Shown piece after piece: positions 51,661 to 61,230 of a stretch of DNA of 64,000 nucleotides (position 1 is the first letter of the stretch; every line of letters begins with the position of its first letter). Below the pieces are notes generated by a model. The model had not been told where the DNA came from. It searched no databases and saw nothing but the letters and a program-made list of their open reading frames with translations. Origin of the DNA: Aedoeadaptatus ivorii (lineage in GTDB: Bacteria > Bacillota > Clostridia > Tissierellales > Peptoniphilaceae); contig NZ_JAUSWF010000002.1 in NCBI RefSeq assembly GCF_030815095.1, positions 1-64,000 of the forward strand. The letters are read 5' to 3'. The translations under genes were made by a program, and so were the position numbers.

Positions 51661-52707
51661 ATGGAAACAAAAGTTTTACACATCACCGACGCAGAGGACG
51701 CCGAAGCCATCGAAGAGGCGGCGGATTTTCTGCGCCGGGGAGAACTGGTAATTTTTCCCACCGAGACCGTTTACGGACTGGGCGCCGACGGTCTCAACCC
51801 CGAAGCGGCGGAGAAGATTTTTGCCGCCAAGGGCAGACCCAAGGACAACCCGCTGATTTTGCACATTGCGGAGGCGGATCAGGTATTGGATCTGGTCACC
51901 CATATTCCGCCCAAGGCGAAGGACTGCATGGATATGTTCTGGCCCGGGCCGCTCACCTTGATCTTCGAGCGATCCGACGCGGTTCCCGATGCCATTACCG
52001 CCGGGGGAGATACGGTGGCGATTCGCATGCCTTCGCATCCCATCGCGCACGCCATTCTAAAGGCGGCGAAGATCCCGGTGGCGGCGCCCAGTGCCAATAC
52101 AAGCGGCAGACCCTCGCCCACGCGCCTTTCCCATGTATGGGAAGATATGCGCGGCAAGGTTCCCCTGATCGTCGATTCGGGTGATGCGGCGGTGGGGATC
52201 GAGTCCACCGTATTGGACGTAACCGTGGACCCGCCGATGATCTACCGACCCGGCGGTGTAACCAAGGAAGACTTGGAGGCGATTATCGGCGAAGTGGCGA
52301 TCGACGAAACGGCGATCGACGCCGAAAATGGCGGCATTCCCAAAAGCCCCGGCCAGAAGTACCGCCACTACGCGCCCCGCGGCGAAGCGACCCTCTTTGC
52401 GGGAAGCCTCGCCAATATCGCCAAGGAGATCAACCGAAGGCTTTCCGAGGCGGAGGGCGTGCGAACGGCGGTGCTCGCCACCACCGAGACCGTCGATCTC
52501 TATGAAGGGGCGGATCTTTTGATCGATATGGGCAGCCGCGAAGATCTGGAATCGGTCGCCCACAATTTATTTGACAATCTGCGGCGCTGCGACGAAGAGG
52601 AGATCGAGCGAATCTTCGTCGAGGGCTTTGAATTTCGCGGCCTGGGGGTGGGCATTATGAACCGCCTCCTAAAGGCCTGCGGTGGAAAGGTAGTATTGGG
52701 ACTATGA
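51661..52707 (+). CDS. tsaC2: L-threonylcarbamoyladenylate synthase (Sua5)
   Basis: This 348-residue enzyme makes the threonylcarbamoyl-AMP used for the t6A modification of tRNA. The YrdC domain (about 1-210) has FPTETVYGLGADGL, KGRPKDNPLILH, SANTSGRPSPT and GIESTVLDV. The extra C-terminal Sua5 domain begins near SPGQKYRHYAPRGEA. The stop overlaps the next start by 4 bp, opening a tightly packed seven-gene run. Confidence 0.95.
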   Translation: METKVLHITDAEDAEAIEEAADFLRRGELVIFPTETVYGLGADGLNPEAAEKIFAAKGRPKDNPLILHIAEADQVLDLVTHIPPKAKDCMDMFWPGPLTLIFERSDAVPDAITAGGDTVAIRMPSHPIAHAILKAAKIPVAAPSANTSGRPSPTRLSHVWEDMRGKVPLIVDSGDAAVGIESTVLDVTVDPPMIYRPGGVTKEDLEAIIGEVAIDETAIDAENGGIPKSPGQKYRHYAPRGEATLFAGSLANIAKEINRRLSEAEGVRTAVLATTETVDLYEGADLLIDMGSREDLESVAHNLFDNLRRCDEEEIERIFVEGFEFRGLGVGIMNRLLKACGGKVVLGL

Positions 52708-53132
52708 AAGTACTCTATATATGTACGGGAAACACCTGCAGAAGCCCCATGGCGAAACTCCTCGCCGAGGTGGAGGCGGACAAAAAAGGCATCGCCTTAA
52801 GCGCCCGTTCCCGCGGCATGGCCGCCCACGAGGGCGACGCGCTGAGCATGGGGGCGCTGAAAGTCTTGGCGGAAGAGGGGATCGACGGATCCTTTCACCG
52901 GGCGAAGACCGTAACCGACGAAGACATCGAATGGGCGGATGTGATTTATGCCATGACCCATACCATGGCGGAAAACCTCAAGCGGGGCTGGCCCCAAGCG
53001 GCGGATAAGATTCGTCCCTTTGCCGAGATCGACATCGTCGATCCCTTCGGCGGCTCTTTGGAGATCTACCGCCGCGCCAAAGATAGGATCAAAGAAACCA
53101 TCGAAGAAAATATGAAGGGAGAAGCCGAATGA
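52704..53132 (+). CDS. ywlE: YwlE-type protein arginine phosphatase
   Basis: This 142-residue low-molecular-weight phosphatase has the P-loop CTGNTCRSPMA and the acid loop IVDPFGG. Thr in GNTCRS, instead of the usual Ile/Leu, is the feature known to give YwlE its preference for phosphoarginine over phosphotyrosine. The next-to-sua5 position matches Bacillus ywlE. Overlaps rpiB by 4 bp. Confidence 0.9.
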   Translation: MKVLYICTGNTCRSPMAKLLAEVEADKKGIALSARSRGMAAHEGDALSMGALKVLAEEGIDGSFHRAKTVTDEDIEWADVIYAMTHTMAENLKRGWPQAADKIRPFAEIDIVDPFGGSLEIYRRAKDRIKETIEENMKGEAE

Positions 53133-53572
53133 AGATCGCCATGGGCGCCGACCACGCCGGCTACCGAAGAAAAGAAGCGTTAAAAGAATACCTGCAGGAC
53201 CTGGGGCACGAAATCACCGACGTAGGCACCGATTCCACCGATCGGGTGGATTACCCCGCATTCGGAAAAAAGGCGGCAGAACTCGTGGCAGAGGGAAGTT
53301 GCGAAAAGGGCATCGTCATCTGCGGCAGCGGCATTGGCATCGGCATCGCCGCCAACAAAGTGCGCGGCGTGCGCTGTGCAATGGTCTCCGAGCCCTATAG
53401 CGCAAAACTCGCCCGTCGGCATAACGACGCCAATATGATCGCCATGGGCGCGCGCACCATCGGCGGCGATATGACCCGAGAAATCGCGCGGGCGTTTTTG
53501 GAAGAGGAATTCGAAGGCGGCCGCCACAGCGCGAGAGTCGAACAACTGGAGGACGGCGCATGGGAAAAGTAA
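53129..53572 (+). CDS. rpiB: Ribose-5-phosphate isomerase B
   Basis: This 147-residue isomerase of the LacAB/RpiB family has [17 protein letters not shown], the catalytic Cys region [17 protein letters not shown] and [14 protein letters not shown]. It interconverts ribose-5- and ribulose-5-phosphate. AAGGGAG precedes the ATG. It overlaps upp by 13 bp. Confidence 0.95.
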   Translation: MKIAMGADHAGYRRKEALKEYLQDLGHEITDVGTDSTDRVDYPAFGKKAAELVAEGSCEKGIVICGSGIGIGIAANKVRGVRCAMVSEPYSAKLARRHNDANMIAMGARTIGGDMTREIARAFLEEEFEGGRHSARVEQLEDGAWEK

Positions 53573-54189
53573 CGGTAACCGAACACCCCTTAATTCAGCA
53601 CAAGCTCACCCTGATCCGCGATGTGGACACCGCGAGCAAGGACTTTCGCGATCTCTTAACCGAGATCACCATGCTGATGGGCTACGAGCTCACCCGCGAT
53701 TTCCCCTTGCAGGACAAACAGATCGAAACCCCCATGGGCCCCATGATCGGCAAAGAGATCGCCGGCAAAAAGCCCGTCATCGTACCCGTCTTGCGGGCTG
53801 GGCTCGGCATGGTAGACGGGCTCTTGCGACTAATCCCCGGCGCCCGCGTGGGCCATATCGGCCTCTATCGGGACCCCGAAACCCTGCTGCCCGTGGAATA
53901 TTACTGTAAGCTGCCGAAGGACATCGAGGATAGAGACATCATCATCGTCGATCCCATGCTCGCCACCGGGGGCTCCCTCGCCGCCGCCGTCGACTTCGTG
54001 AAACAGCGCGGCGCAAAATCCGTTCGCGCCCTCTGCCTGTTGGGCGCACCGGAGGGGATCGAGACATTTCGCGCGGCGCATCCCGACGTAGATTTGTATC
54101 TTTCCTGTATAGACGAGAAGCTCGACGACAACGCCTATATAGTGCCCGGACTGGGTGATGCGGGAGATCGAATCTTCGGAACGAAGTAG
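53560..54189 (+). CDS. upp: Uracil phosphoribosyltransferase
   Basis: This 209-residue salvage enzyme has the PRPP-binding [15 protein letters not shown] and the family's [21 protein letters not shown]-terminal [16 protein letters not shown] is typical. It is preceded by GGAGGACGGC and followed by tagO after 10 bp. Confidence 0.96.
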   Translation: MGKVTVTEHPLIQHKLTLIRDVDTASKDFRDLLTEITMLMGYELTRDFPLQDKQIETPMGPMIGKEIAGKKPVIVPVLRAGLGMVDGLLRLIPGARVGHIGLYRDPETLLPVEYYCKLPKDIEDRDIIIVDPMLATGGSLAAAVDFVKQRGAKSVRALCLLGAPEGIETFRAAHPDVDLYLSCIDEKLDDNAYIVPGLGDAGDRIFGTK

Positions 54190-54199
54190 CGGGTGTTTT

Positions 54200-55234
54200 A
54201 TGCAAGCAATTCAACTGTCATTTATCGTCTGCGTGGCGGCGAGTTTGATCCTGACCCCCGTCGTGCGCAAATGGGCCATGAAAGTCGGCCTCTACGACAT
54301 CCCCAAAGACGAACGGCGCGTACACAAAATGCCCATCCCCGTAAGCGGGGGACTGGCGATCTTTTTTGCCGTAGTGGCGGGCGTGCTCTTGTTTTTGCCG
54401 CTGGATCGCGCCAATATCGCGTATCTGATCGGCGCCGCCGTGGTCGCCTTTACGGGGCTTTACGACGACAAATTCGATATGAGCCCCAAGGCGAAGTTTT
54501 TGTTTCAGATTCTGGCGGGCTTGATCCTGGTGCTAGGCGGCGTGCGGATCGAGTTCTTTACCAATCCCTTTTACGGGGAAGATCTGCTGATCAATCTGGA
54601 TTTCCTCGCGATTCCCATCACCGTATTTTGGGTCGTGGGGATCACCAATACCATCAATCTGATCGACGGATTGGACGGGCTCGCCTGCGGCATTAGCGGC
54701 ATCGCATCCATCAGCCTGATGTTTGTCGCCTACCGCTTCGACCAAAAAGAGATGGCGGTACTCGCGGCGATCCTCGCGGGGTCCTGCCTGGGCTTTTTGC
54801 CCTATAACTTCAACCCCGCCAAGATCTTTATGGGCGATACCGGGGCGCTGTTTTTGGGCTTTACCCTGAGCTATTTGAGCATACAGGGCGTGATGAAATC
54901 CATCGCATTAATTACGATCTTTATTCCCGTATTGATCCTGGGCGTGCCCGTATTCGACACGACCTTTGCCATGATCCGCAGAAAACTTTCGGGCAAGAGC
55001 ATCGCCGAAGCCGACAGGGGCCATTTGCACCACCGATTGCTCAATCGGGGACTCAATCAAAAGCAGACCGTGGGGAGTCTATACGGCATCAGCATCCTGT
55101 TCGGCATTGTCGGCAATCTCGTAAGCAATATGCACGAGAAAAACGGCCTGATTACCGCCATCATCATTATCGCCCTGGTGGGCATCCTCGCCCTGTTTTT
55201 GGGACTGTTACATGAGAGAGGGGAAGAAAATTGA
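54200..55234 (+). CDS. tagO: Undecaprenyl-phosphate sugar-1-phosphate transferase (TagO/WecA)
   Basis: This 344-residue, roughly ten-TM enzyme starts wall polymer synthesis by loading GlcNAc-1-phosphate on undecaprenyl phosphate. Key motifs are KMPIPVSGGLAI, GLYDDKFDMSPKAKF, NLIDGLDGLACG, FMGDTGALFLGF and ADRGHLHHRLL. ATG 54200 is preferred over in-frame starts inside upp. It is followed directly by wecB, whose product makes a sugar for the same polymer class. Confidence 0.94.
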   Translation: MQAIQLSFIVCVAASLILTPVVRKWAMKVGLYDIPKDERRVHKMPIPVSGGLAIFFAVVAGVLLFLPLDRANIAYLIGAAVVAFTGLYDDKFDMSPKAKFLFQILAGLILVLGGVRIEFFTNPFYGEDLLINLDFLAIPITVFWVVGITNTINLIDGLDGLACGISGIASISLMFVAYRFDQKEMAVLAAILAGSCLGFLPYNFNPAKIFMGDTGALFLGFTLSYLSIQGVMKSIALITIFIPVLILGVPVFDTTFAMIRRKLSGKSIAEADRGHLHHRLLNRGLNQKQTVGSLYGISILFGIVGNLVSNMHEKNGLITAIIIIALVGILALFLGLLHERGEEN

Positions 55235-56337
55235 AAGTACTGTCCGTATTCGGAACGCGTCCGGAGGCCATCAAGATGGCGCCGGTGGTATTGGAACTGA
55301 AGAAGAGAAAAGACGTGGAATCCTACGTCGCCGTCACCGGCCAGCATCGGGAGATGTTGGATCAGGTGCTCGCCATCTTCGGCATCGAGCCGGACTTCGA
55401 CCTGGACATCTTTACGCCGGGCCAAAGCCTTACCGATATAGCCGTGCGTTCCCTGCGGGGTCTGGAGACCGTATTCGAAGAACTCCGCCCCGATGTGCTC
55501 CTGGTGCAAGGGGACACCTCGACGGTCTTTGCCGCGGCGCTTTCCGCCTTTTACCACGGGGTGGAGGTCGGACACGTAGAGGCAGGGCTCCGGAGCCACA
55601 ATCTGTATTCCCCCTATCCCGAAGAGGCGAACCGAAAGCTCACCGGCGTCCTGGCAAACTACCACTTTGCGCCCACCGAGGCGAATCGCAAAAACCTTCT
55701 CGCCGAAGGCTATAAAGAGGAAAATATTTTTATCACCGGCAACACCGTAATCGACGCCCTGGCCTATGCCGAGCGCGAGGACTTCGTCTTCGACGAGGCG
55801 GAACTGAACGACATCGACTTCGAAGAGAAGCGGGTCATCCTCTTGACCTGCCACCGCAGAGAAAACCTGGGTACCCCAATGGTGCGCATATTTAGCGCCA
55901 TTCGCCGCATCGTCGAGGAAAACGACGACGTGGAAGTGGTCTTTCCCGTACACCTAAACCCCAAAGTGCGGGAAGTCGCCGAGGAAATCTTCGGCGATCT
56001 TGCGCGGGTGCACCGCATCGAGCCCATGGAGTATTTGCCCTTCTCGAATCTGATGATGCGGGCGCATTTGGTCGTCACCGACAGCGGTGGCATTCAAGAG
56101 GAAGCGCCCCACTTCGGCGTGCCCGTACTGGTGGTGCGCGAAGAGACCGAACGGTGGGAAGGGGTCGAGTCGGGTACCGCCAAACTCGTGGGCACCGAAG
56201 AAGAAGACGTCTATCGCGCCGTTAAAACCCTATTGGAAGAAAAAGGGGAATACGACAAGATGGCGCGCGCCATCAACCCCTACGGAGATGGGCACGCCGC
56301 CGGGCGCATTGTAGATATTATCGTGGGAGAACAATAA
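55231..56337 (+). CDS. wecB: UDP-GlcNAc 2-epimerase (non-hydrolysing)
   Basis: This 368-residue enzyme makes UDP-ManNAc. It has FGTRPEAIKMAPV, VQGDTSTVFAAAL, GHVEAGLRSHN, THRRENLG-like CHRRENLGTPM and TDSGGIQEEAP. TTG start overlaps the tagO stop by 4 bp, with GAGGGGAAG upstream. UDP-ManNAc could feed teichoic-acid linkage-unit or capsule synthesis. Confidence 0.95.
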   Translation: MKVLSVFGTRPEAIKMAPVVLELKKRKDVESYVAVTGQHREMLDQVLAIFGIEPDFDLDIFTPGQSLTDIAVRSLRGLETVFEELRPDVLLVQGDTSTVFAAALSAFYHGVEVGHVEAGLRSHNLYSPYPEEANRKLTGVLANYHFAPTEANRKNLLAEGYKEENIFITGNTVIDALAYAEREDFVFDEAELNDIDFEEKRVILLTCHRRENLGTPMVRIFSAIRRIVEENDDVEVVFPVHLNPKVREVAEEIFGDLARVHRIEPMEYLPFSNLMMRAHLVVTDSGGIQEEAPHFGVPVLVVREETERWEGVESGTAKLVGTEEEDVYRAVKTLLEEKGEYDKMARAINPYGDGHAAGRIVDIIVGEQ

Positions 56338-56347
56338 GGAGAACGAC

Positions 56348-57661
56348 TTGAAAATACAGACAAGAGCGGCGCTGATCCTCCTCTCGGCGCTTATTCTTTC
56401 GGCGGCGGCACCGGCGCCGGTACAACCCGAAGCGCAACTGCCGGATCCGGCCGCCGTCTTGGCGGAGCCCAGGGATCAGGACGAGCACATTCATATCGAA
56501 AAACTCGGCGCCGTCCCCATGACCGCGACCGAAAAAAAGGCGTATGACGTCGCCAACGCCAAGCCGACGGAAGCGCTGCTCAACAGCTATATCACCGGCG
56601 ACTATCGCACCGGCACCGTCTATACCCAGCACAACGCGGATCAACCCGTGGGGCTCGCTTCCACCACCAAATTGATGACCGTCTTCGTCGCAATGGATGC
56701 GGCGGATCGGGGCGAGATTTCCCTCAAAGACCCCGTCACCATCGACGATGCAGTCGCCTCTATGCACGGCTCTACATATAAAATGAAGGCGGGGGAGGTC
56801 TATACCGTTGAAGAGCTGATCCACGCCGGCATGATCGTTTCGGGAAACGACGCCATGGTCGCGCTCTCCAAACACGTCGCGGGGAGCGAAGAGGCCTTTG
56901 TTTCCCGTATGAATCAAAAGGCGAAGGAACTGTGCCTTACCCACGCCCACTTTATCAACTGCCATGGCCTGACCGATTACGAAAAAAATGACTACAATCG
57001 CGCCACCGCCCGGGAGATGTTTCAGCTGAGCCGCGAACTCTTAAAAAAATATCCGACCATACTGGACGCGACCCGGCGTGTGAAACTCGAGGAGCCCGAT
57101 CGGGAGTTTCGGGCTTATAACACCAATCCCATTTTGGGTATCGTCGACGGCATCGACGGCTTAAAGACAGGATACACCGGCATCGCCGGGCGCTGCTTTA
57201 TCGCCACCGGCGTCGAAAAAGCCATGGGCAGAAATCTCGAAAACCGCTTTATCGCCGTCTGCATGGGCGCTCGAAACGATATGGATCGCTACGTCGCCGC
57301 CCGCCGACTCTCAGAAGACGCCATGGAGCGCCATCATCTCCGCGTCCTCTCCTACAAAGGGGAAGAAGTGGCGGAACTCGTCCTCGAAAACGCCTCGCCC
57401 CGTAGAAGCCCCGTCTACGCCAAAGACGAAATTACGCGCCTCGTCGCAAACGACGAAATCAAGCGCATGATCGACTACTACGACATCGACATTCCCCACA
57501 AAAAAGAGGCCCCCGTCGGGCGCATGCGCTTCATACGCGGCGGCAAAGAAATCGCCCGCACCGACCTTTTCGTCAAAGAAGACATCAAAAAACCCAACCC
57601 CATCCTGCGCTACCGGGACATGATGACCGAGATCTTTATCGCCATCGAAAAGGCTTCTTGA
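56348..57661 (+). CDS. dacA: D-alanyl-D-alanine carboxypeptidase (DacA/PBP5-like)
   Basis: This 437-residue exported S11 peptidase trims stem peptides. The signal peptide ends near APAPVQP. Active-site motifs are STTK (SxxK), SGN and KTG (in DGLKTGYTG). The region after about residue 330 is an extra C-terminal part without an obvious amphipathic anchor. TTG start with AAGGAGAACG upstream. It ends the seven-gene run; the tRNA-Arg promoter overlaps its stop. Confidence 0.92.
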   Translation: MKIQTRAALILLSALILSAAAPAPVQPEAQLPDPAAVLAEPRDQDEHIHIEKLGAVPMTATEKKAYDVANAKPTEALLNSYITGDYRTGTVYTQHNADQPVGLASTTKLMTVFVAMDAADRGEISLKDPVTIDDAVASMHGSTYKMKAGEVYTVEELIHAGMIVSGNDAMVALSKHVAGSEEAFVSRMNQKAKELCLTHAHFINCHGLTDYEKNDYNRATAREMFQLSRELLKKYPTILDATRRVKLEEPDREFRAYNTNPILGIVDGIDGLKTGYTGIAGRCFIATGVEKAMGRNLENRFIAVCMGARNDMDRYVAARRLSEDAMERHHLRVLSYKGEEVAELVLENASPRRSPVYAKDEITRLVANDEIKRMIDYYDIDIPHKKEAPVGRMRFIRGGKEIARTDLFVKEDIKKPNPILRYRDMMTEIFIAIEKAS

Positions 57662-57686
57662 CATTATTTTTCTATGTTGTTAAAAT
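57658..57686 (+). promoter_or_regulatory. Promoter of tRNA-Arg
   Basis: TTGACA (57658-57663), 17-bp spacer and TAAAAT (57681-57686). The -35 overlaps the dacA stop codon. Confidence 0.85.
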
Positions 57687-57696
57687 AGAAAAATAT

Positions 57697-57773
57697 GGAC
57701 CCGTAGTTCAGCTGGATAGAATGTTGCCCTCCGAAGGCAAAGATCGTTGGTTCGAATCCAATCGGGTCCGCCA
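57697..57773 (+). tRNA. tRNA-Arg(CCG)
   Basis: 77 nt with encoded CCA. Acceptor GGACCCG pairs with CGGGTCC; the anticodon CCG is at 57731-57733 between TTGCC and GGCAA; the T loop is GGTTCGAATCC. It decodes CGG. Confidence 0.96.
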
Positions 57774-57950
57774 TTTAAATAATACTTTATGCACATAGCT
57801 ATAAGTATTGCAAACGCAGGGTTTGCAAGTTCATCTCATAAAGGAATCTTTTCTACTTTTCGGGCTCTTATGTACCTATAACTTTTGAGTTGGGAAGGAC
57901 CAAGAAATAATGAAGTTCCTTTTAAGTTGATGACTTGTAGACCCGTTTTT
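57774..57950. other. AT-rich gap after tRNA-Arg
   Basis: There is no gene or clear terminator. TTGCAAA and TTTGCAA arms near 57809-57832 could form a hairpin. No duplication of the tRNA 3' end that would mark an integration site was seen. Confidence 0.5.
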
Positions 57951-57979
57951 TTGTTAGAAAAGAACTACTGCGATATGAT
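57951..57979 (+). promoter_or_regulatory. Promoter of the NlpA-type transporter operon
   Basis: TTGTTA (57951-57956), 17-bp spacer and TATGAT (57974-57979). A leader of about 120 nt precedes the first gene; it matches no riboswitch I recognise. Confidence 0.65.
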
Positions 57980-58106
57980 CATTGTCAGAGCCTATACTAG
58001 ATTATCTCATATAGAAAGAACAAATTTGACTATGTTTAACCGCGTGATAGAATAAAAGTCGGCTGTTTACTGTCTTTTATTCATTCTTACATAGGTAGGT
58101 ATATCT

Positions 58107-58799
58107 TTGATCGAGATCAAAAATTTAAAAAAATCATATAACGCCAGTATTATCCTTGAAGATGTTAACCTAAAGGTGCCTTCGGGGGATTTTTTTGGTT
58201 TGATTGGAAACAGTGGATCCGGAAAATCAACGCTCCTGCGGTGTATAAATGGATTAGAGGATATTGATTCTGGGGAAATTTGGATTGATGATGTCAATGT
58301 ATGCGAACTGAAAGAAAATGAGATTCAGAGGTTGCGAAAAGACATTGGCATGGTATTTCAGGGTTTCTCGTTGATGCGGCGTCTGACTGTATCCGAGAAT
58401 ATCGCCCTGCCCCTTAGGGTCTGGAGATATGAGAAATCAGAGATTGATCATAGGGTAGAGCACCTTCTCGAACTCGTAAATTTAAAAGACAAGGGAGACT
58501 TTTTTCCCGGACAGCTATCTGGGGGCCAGAAACAACGTGTGGCTATTGCTAGAGCGTTGGCATTACAGTCCTCGATTTTGTTGTGTGACGAGCCTACTTC
58601 AGCATTGGATCCCGCCAATGAGGCATCAATTTTGCGTTTGCTAGTGGAACTGAATCGCTCTTTGGGCATTACCATAGTGATTGTTTCGCACCAAATGGAT
58701 GTAATTAGAGCAGTATGTGATTCATTTACAGTTGTTAAAGATGGCTCAGTCAGTCCGCCTTTACCCGTCTGCGAATTGGACTCTGTGGAATTTTCATAA
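58107..58799 (+). CDS. MetN-like ABC ATPase lacking the NIL domain
   Basis: This 230-residue ATPase has Walker A GNSGSGKST, signature LSGGQKQRVAIARAL and Walker B ILLCDEPTSALDP. It fits the methionine/polar amino-acid class but lacks the roughly 100-residue C-terminal NIL substrate-sensing domain of MetN. TTG start with GGTAGG upstream. Base composition is AT-richer than the neighbouring operons. Confidence 0.88.
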   Translation: MIEIKNLKKSYNASIILEDVNLKVPSGDFFGLIGNSGSGKSTLLRCINGLEDIDSGEIWIDDVNVCELKENEIQRLRKDIGMVFQGFSLMRRLTVSENIALPLRVWRYEKSEIDHRVEHLLELVNLKDKGDFFPGQLSGGQKQRVAIARALALQSSILLCDEPTSALDPANEASILRLLVELNRSLGITIVIVSHQMDVIRAVCDSFTVVKDGSVSPPLPVCELDSVEFS

Positions 58800-58813
58800 C
58801 CGAGAGGTGTGCA

Positions 58814-59467
58814 ATGTTATCCAGATATTTTTTCGAGATGATACTTCCTGCCTTCGGCGATACTTTGAAAATGATCGCAATCACCATGTGCATTTCTATC
58901 GTGCTCGGGGGATTGGCCGGAATGGCAATGATGATTACGCATCCAAGTGGATTAGAACCCGATCGTAGAGTCTATGGAGTGTTGTCGTTTTTCGTTAATA
59001 CAATACGAAGTCTACCGTTCATTCTACTAGTCGTTATTCTTGCTCCACTGACAAGATTGATAAACGGTAGCATTGTCGGCATTTATGCCGCGATTATTCC
59101 GATGAGTATCGGCGGGATTCCATTGGTTGCCAAATTGTTGGAAAATGAGTTTCTTGCGGTACAACCGGAAGTTATCGAAGCGGCGATATCCTATGGCGCG
59201 AGCAAGCTACAAATATTTTTCTATGTAGTATTAAAAGAGAGCGTGCCGGGAATTATCAATGGGCTGACGCTTGCGACTATAAGTTGTGTAGGCGCTACCG
59301 CTATGGCTGGCGCAGTGGGTGCTGGCGGTCTGGGGGCCGTCGCATTGAATCAGGGATTCTACAGTTATAACAACGAGGTGCTTTACTTAAGTGTAAGCTG
59401 TATTATCCTGATTATTGTCGTCATTCAAAAGTTCGGAAACATCTTATACAAACTATCGATTCGATGA
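58814..59467 (+). CDS. MetI-like ABC permease
   Basis: This 217-residue permease has about five membrane segments, FVNTIRSLPFILLVVILAPL near the first third and the coupling loop EAAISYGASKLQIFFYVVLKE, followed by ATISCVGATAMAGAVGAGGLG, all MetI-like. It lies 14 bp after the ATPase gene. Confidence 0.9.
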   Translation: MLSRYFFEMILPAFGDTLKMIAITMCISIVLGGLAGMAMMITHPSGLEPDRRVYGVLSFFVNTIRSLPFILLVVILAPLTRLINGSIVGIYAAIIPMSIGGIPLVAKLLENEFLAVQPEVIEAAISYGASKLQIFFYVVLKESVPGIINGLTLATISCVGATAMAGAVGAGGLGAVALNQGFYSYNNEVLYLSVSCIILIIVVIQKFGNILYKLSIR

Positions 59468-59482
59468 TCAAAGGAGGATTTT

Positions 59483-60340
59483 ATGAAATCAGTTGTAAAG
59501 AAAATATTGGCAGCGACTCTATGTTTAACGTTTGCCGTGGGACTTGTCGCCTGTTCTGGTGATCAAGCAGCGAAGGGAAAAGGAGGTAAGGAAGCGATTA
59601 AGATTGGAACCTTTCCCTCCACGACACAATTGCCGAACATATTGAAGGACTCTCTAGCTGATGAATATGATGTGGAGATTGTGCTGTTCGACGGAAATAA
59701 TATGCCTGCTGAGGCATTGAACGCTAAAGAACTCGACGGCATTATCGGAAACGGCGACAAATGGCTGGCCACCTATAATAAAGAGAACAACACAAATCTC
59801 GTAATGGTCGACAAGTTGTATTCCCACTTTTCGGGATTGTATTCGGAAAAATATAAGTCGACGGAAGAGTTCCCCGATGGGGCGAAAATCGCCATTGCTA
59901 ATGACCCGACCAATGTTAATAATGCCTTGAAGTTGCTCCAAAACTCCGGATTGATCGACTTGAGTGAAAAGCCGGGAAGCGGTAATGTTTATACAACCTT
60001 AGACATTACGAAAAACGATAAAAATCTGGAATTTATGCAAATGGATCTCACCATGATTGCAAAGAATATGAAAGATGTAGACGGTGTAGTAACTTCTGCC
60101 ATCCTGATCAAAGAAGCAGGCGGAGATCCGATGTCCTTCTTGGCATTACCGAATCAGGAAGATTTGCAAAAAGACGGTTTAATCGTGAATGCGGATGATC
60201 AGTATAAAGGATGGGTCAAGAAGGCCGTAGAAGTCGGGCATACAGAGGAAAACAAGAAAAAACTTATGGAAGAATTGGAAGGCACGGCTTTTCTTCTAGA
60301 AGATGCAGATGCGTTCTTTGCAAAGAACAAAGCGGAATAA
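59483..60340 (+). CDS. NlpA/MetQ-like substrate-binding lipoprotein
   Basis: This 285-residue lipoprotein (lipobox GLVACSG) belongs to the NlpA/MetQ family by IKIGTFPSTTQLPNIL and IAIANDPTNVNNALKLLQ. Canonical MetQ has YNGVPIDN-like and Tyr/Arg contacts for methionine; the corresponding parts here diverge (NNMPAEALNAKELDG), so the ligand may not be methionine. AAAGGAGG precedes the ATG. Confidence 0.87.
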   Translation: MKSVVKKILAATLCLTFAVGLVACSGDQAAKGKGGKEAIKIGTFPSTTQLPNILKDSLADEYDVEIVLFDGNNMPAEALNAKELDGIIGNGDKWLATYNKENNTNLVMVDKLYSHFSGLYSEKYKSTEEFPDGAKIAIANDPTNVNNALKLLQNSGLIDLSEKPGSGNVYTTLDITKNDKNLEFMQMDLTMIAKNMKDVDGVVTSAILIKEAGGDPMSFLALPNQEDLQKDGLIVNADDQYKGWVKKAVEVGHTEENKKKLMEELEGTAFLLEDADAFFAKNKAE

Positions 60341-60352
60341 CTGGGTATAAAT

Positions 60353-61225
60353 ATGTTTGATGCAACATATCTACAAGACAGAGCGAAATTACTGCAAGAC
60401 ATTCTGAACCTTGAGGCAAAGATAGTCGGTATAAAATTTCTGTTTACTGAAAGAGAATTTGAAGCAGCTAATGTGGAGAGAATGGAAAATAAGTCCACTT
60501 ATTGCAAAATGGTTTACCGCGCTTCGAGAGGGGAGAGCATCAAGGCCGACTTTGATAACTTTGGCTGTTTTGGCGCTGCACGTTCTTTGGGAATAGTAGG
60601 TGTCGATGAATACTATACATCTGGCAGGTTTTTTTATCCTAGAGGTCTTTATAAAGATATGGCCATCTCTCGAGAGGTCAGCAATGCGATAACGCGATGT
60701 GATCATCATATTCATGGTATTCGGATCAGTCCATTAGAAAAATTTGATCAACAACCCGATGTTATTATTATCATCGGAAACAATCGTCAAATTATGCGAT
60801 TAGTACAGGGTTATACCTATTCTTTTGGTGTCTGCAAGAATTTGAAGATGATGGGAAATCAGGCGATATGCAGTGAAGCCACCGCGACGCCATATGTATA
60901 CAATGATATGAATCTTACTATGTTGTGTAAGGGCGCGAGAATGAGCGGGATTGGCGGAGAACACGGCGATGGTTTGGCCATGGGCATTGTGTATAATAAA
61001 TTTGAAGGTCTAGTAGAAGGTGTAGGGATGACTGTTACCGCCGTAGAAAACAACGAGCGGAAAACAGAGATTGCCGAAGCCACCGATGAATTTCCTGTGG
61101 TTAAGGATACGGGGTACAATGTTCCTTTTTTTGAAAGAGATTTCAATTATTTTAAAGATGGCCTTAAAAAGACTAGTGCAGAGGAAGAGTTATTTGACGA
61201 TATTTACGATCCTAAAAATAAATGA
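60353..61225 (+). CDS. DUF169 family protein
   Basis: This 290-residue cytoplasmic protein has the DUF169 pattern: IVGIKFLFTE near the start, then conserved cysteines in STYCKMVYRASRGES, NFGCFGAARSLG, NQAICSEATATPYV and MLCKGARMSGIGGEHG. The biochemical role of the family is unknown. It starts 12 bp after the lipoprotein gene and shares its terminator, so it probably handles the imported compound. The four cysteine-bearing blocks suggest a metal or cluster site (inference). Confidence 0.85.
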   Translation: MFDATYLQDRAKLLQDILNLEAKIVGIKFLFTEREFEAANVERMENKSTYCKMVYRASRGESIKADFDNFGCFGAARSLGIVGVDEYYTSGRFFYPRGLYKDMAISREVSNAITRCDHHIHGIRISPLEKFDQQPDVIIIIGNNRQIMRLVQGYTYSFGVCKNLKMMGNQAICSEATATPYVYNDMNLTMLCKGARMSGIGGEHGDGLAMGIVYNKFEGLVEGVGMTVTAVENNERKTEIAEATDEFPVVKDTGYNVPFFERDFNYFKDGLKKTSAEEELFDDIYDPKNK

Positions 61226-61230
61226 GCTCA

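Noticed and set aside
57986..58106. SAM or T-box riboswitch before the NlpA-type transporter
   Set aside because: None of the conserved blocks of S-box, SAM-II or T-box leaders is present in the 120-nt leader.
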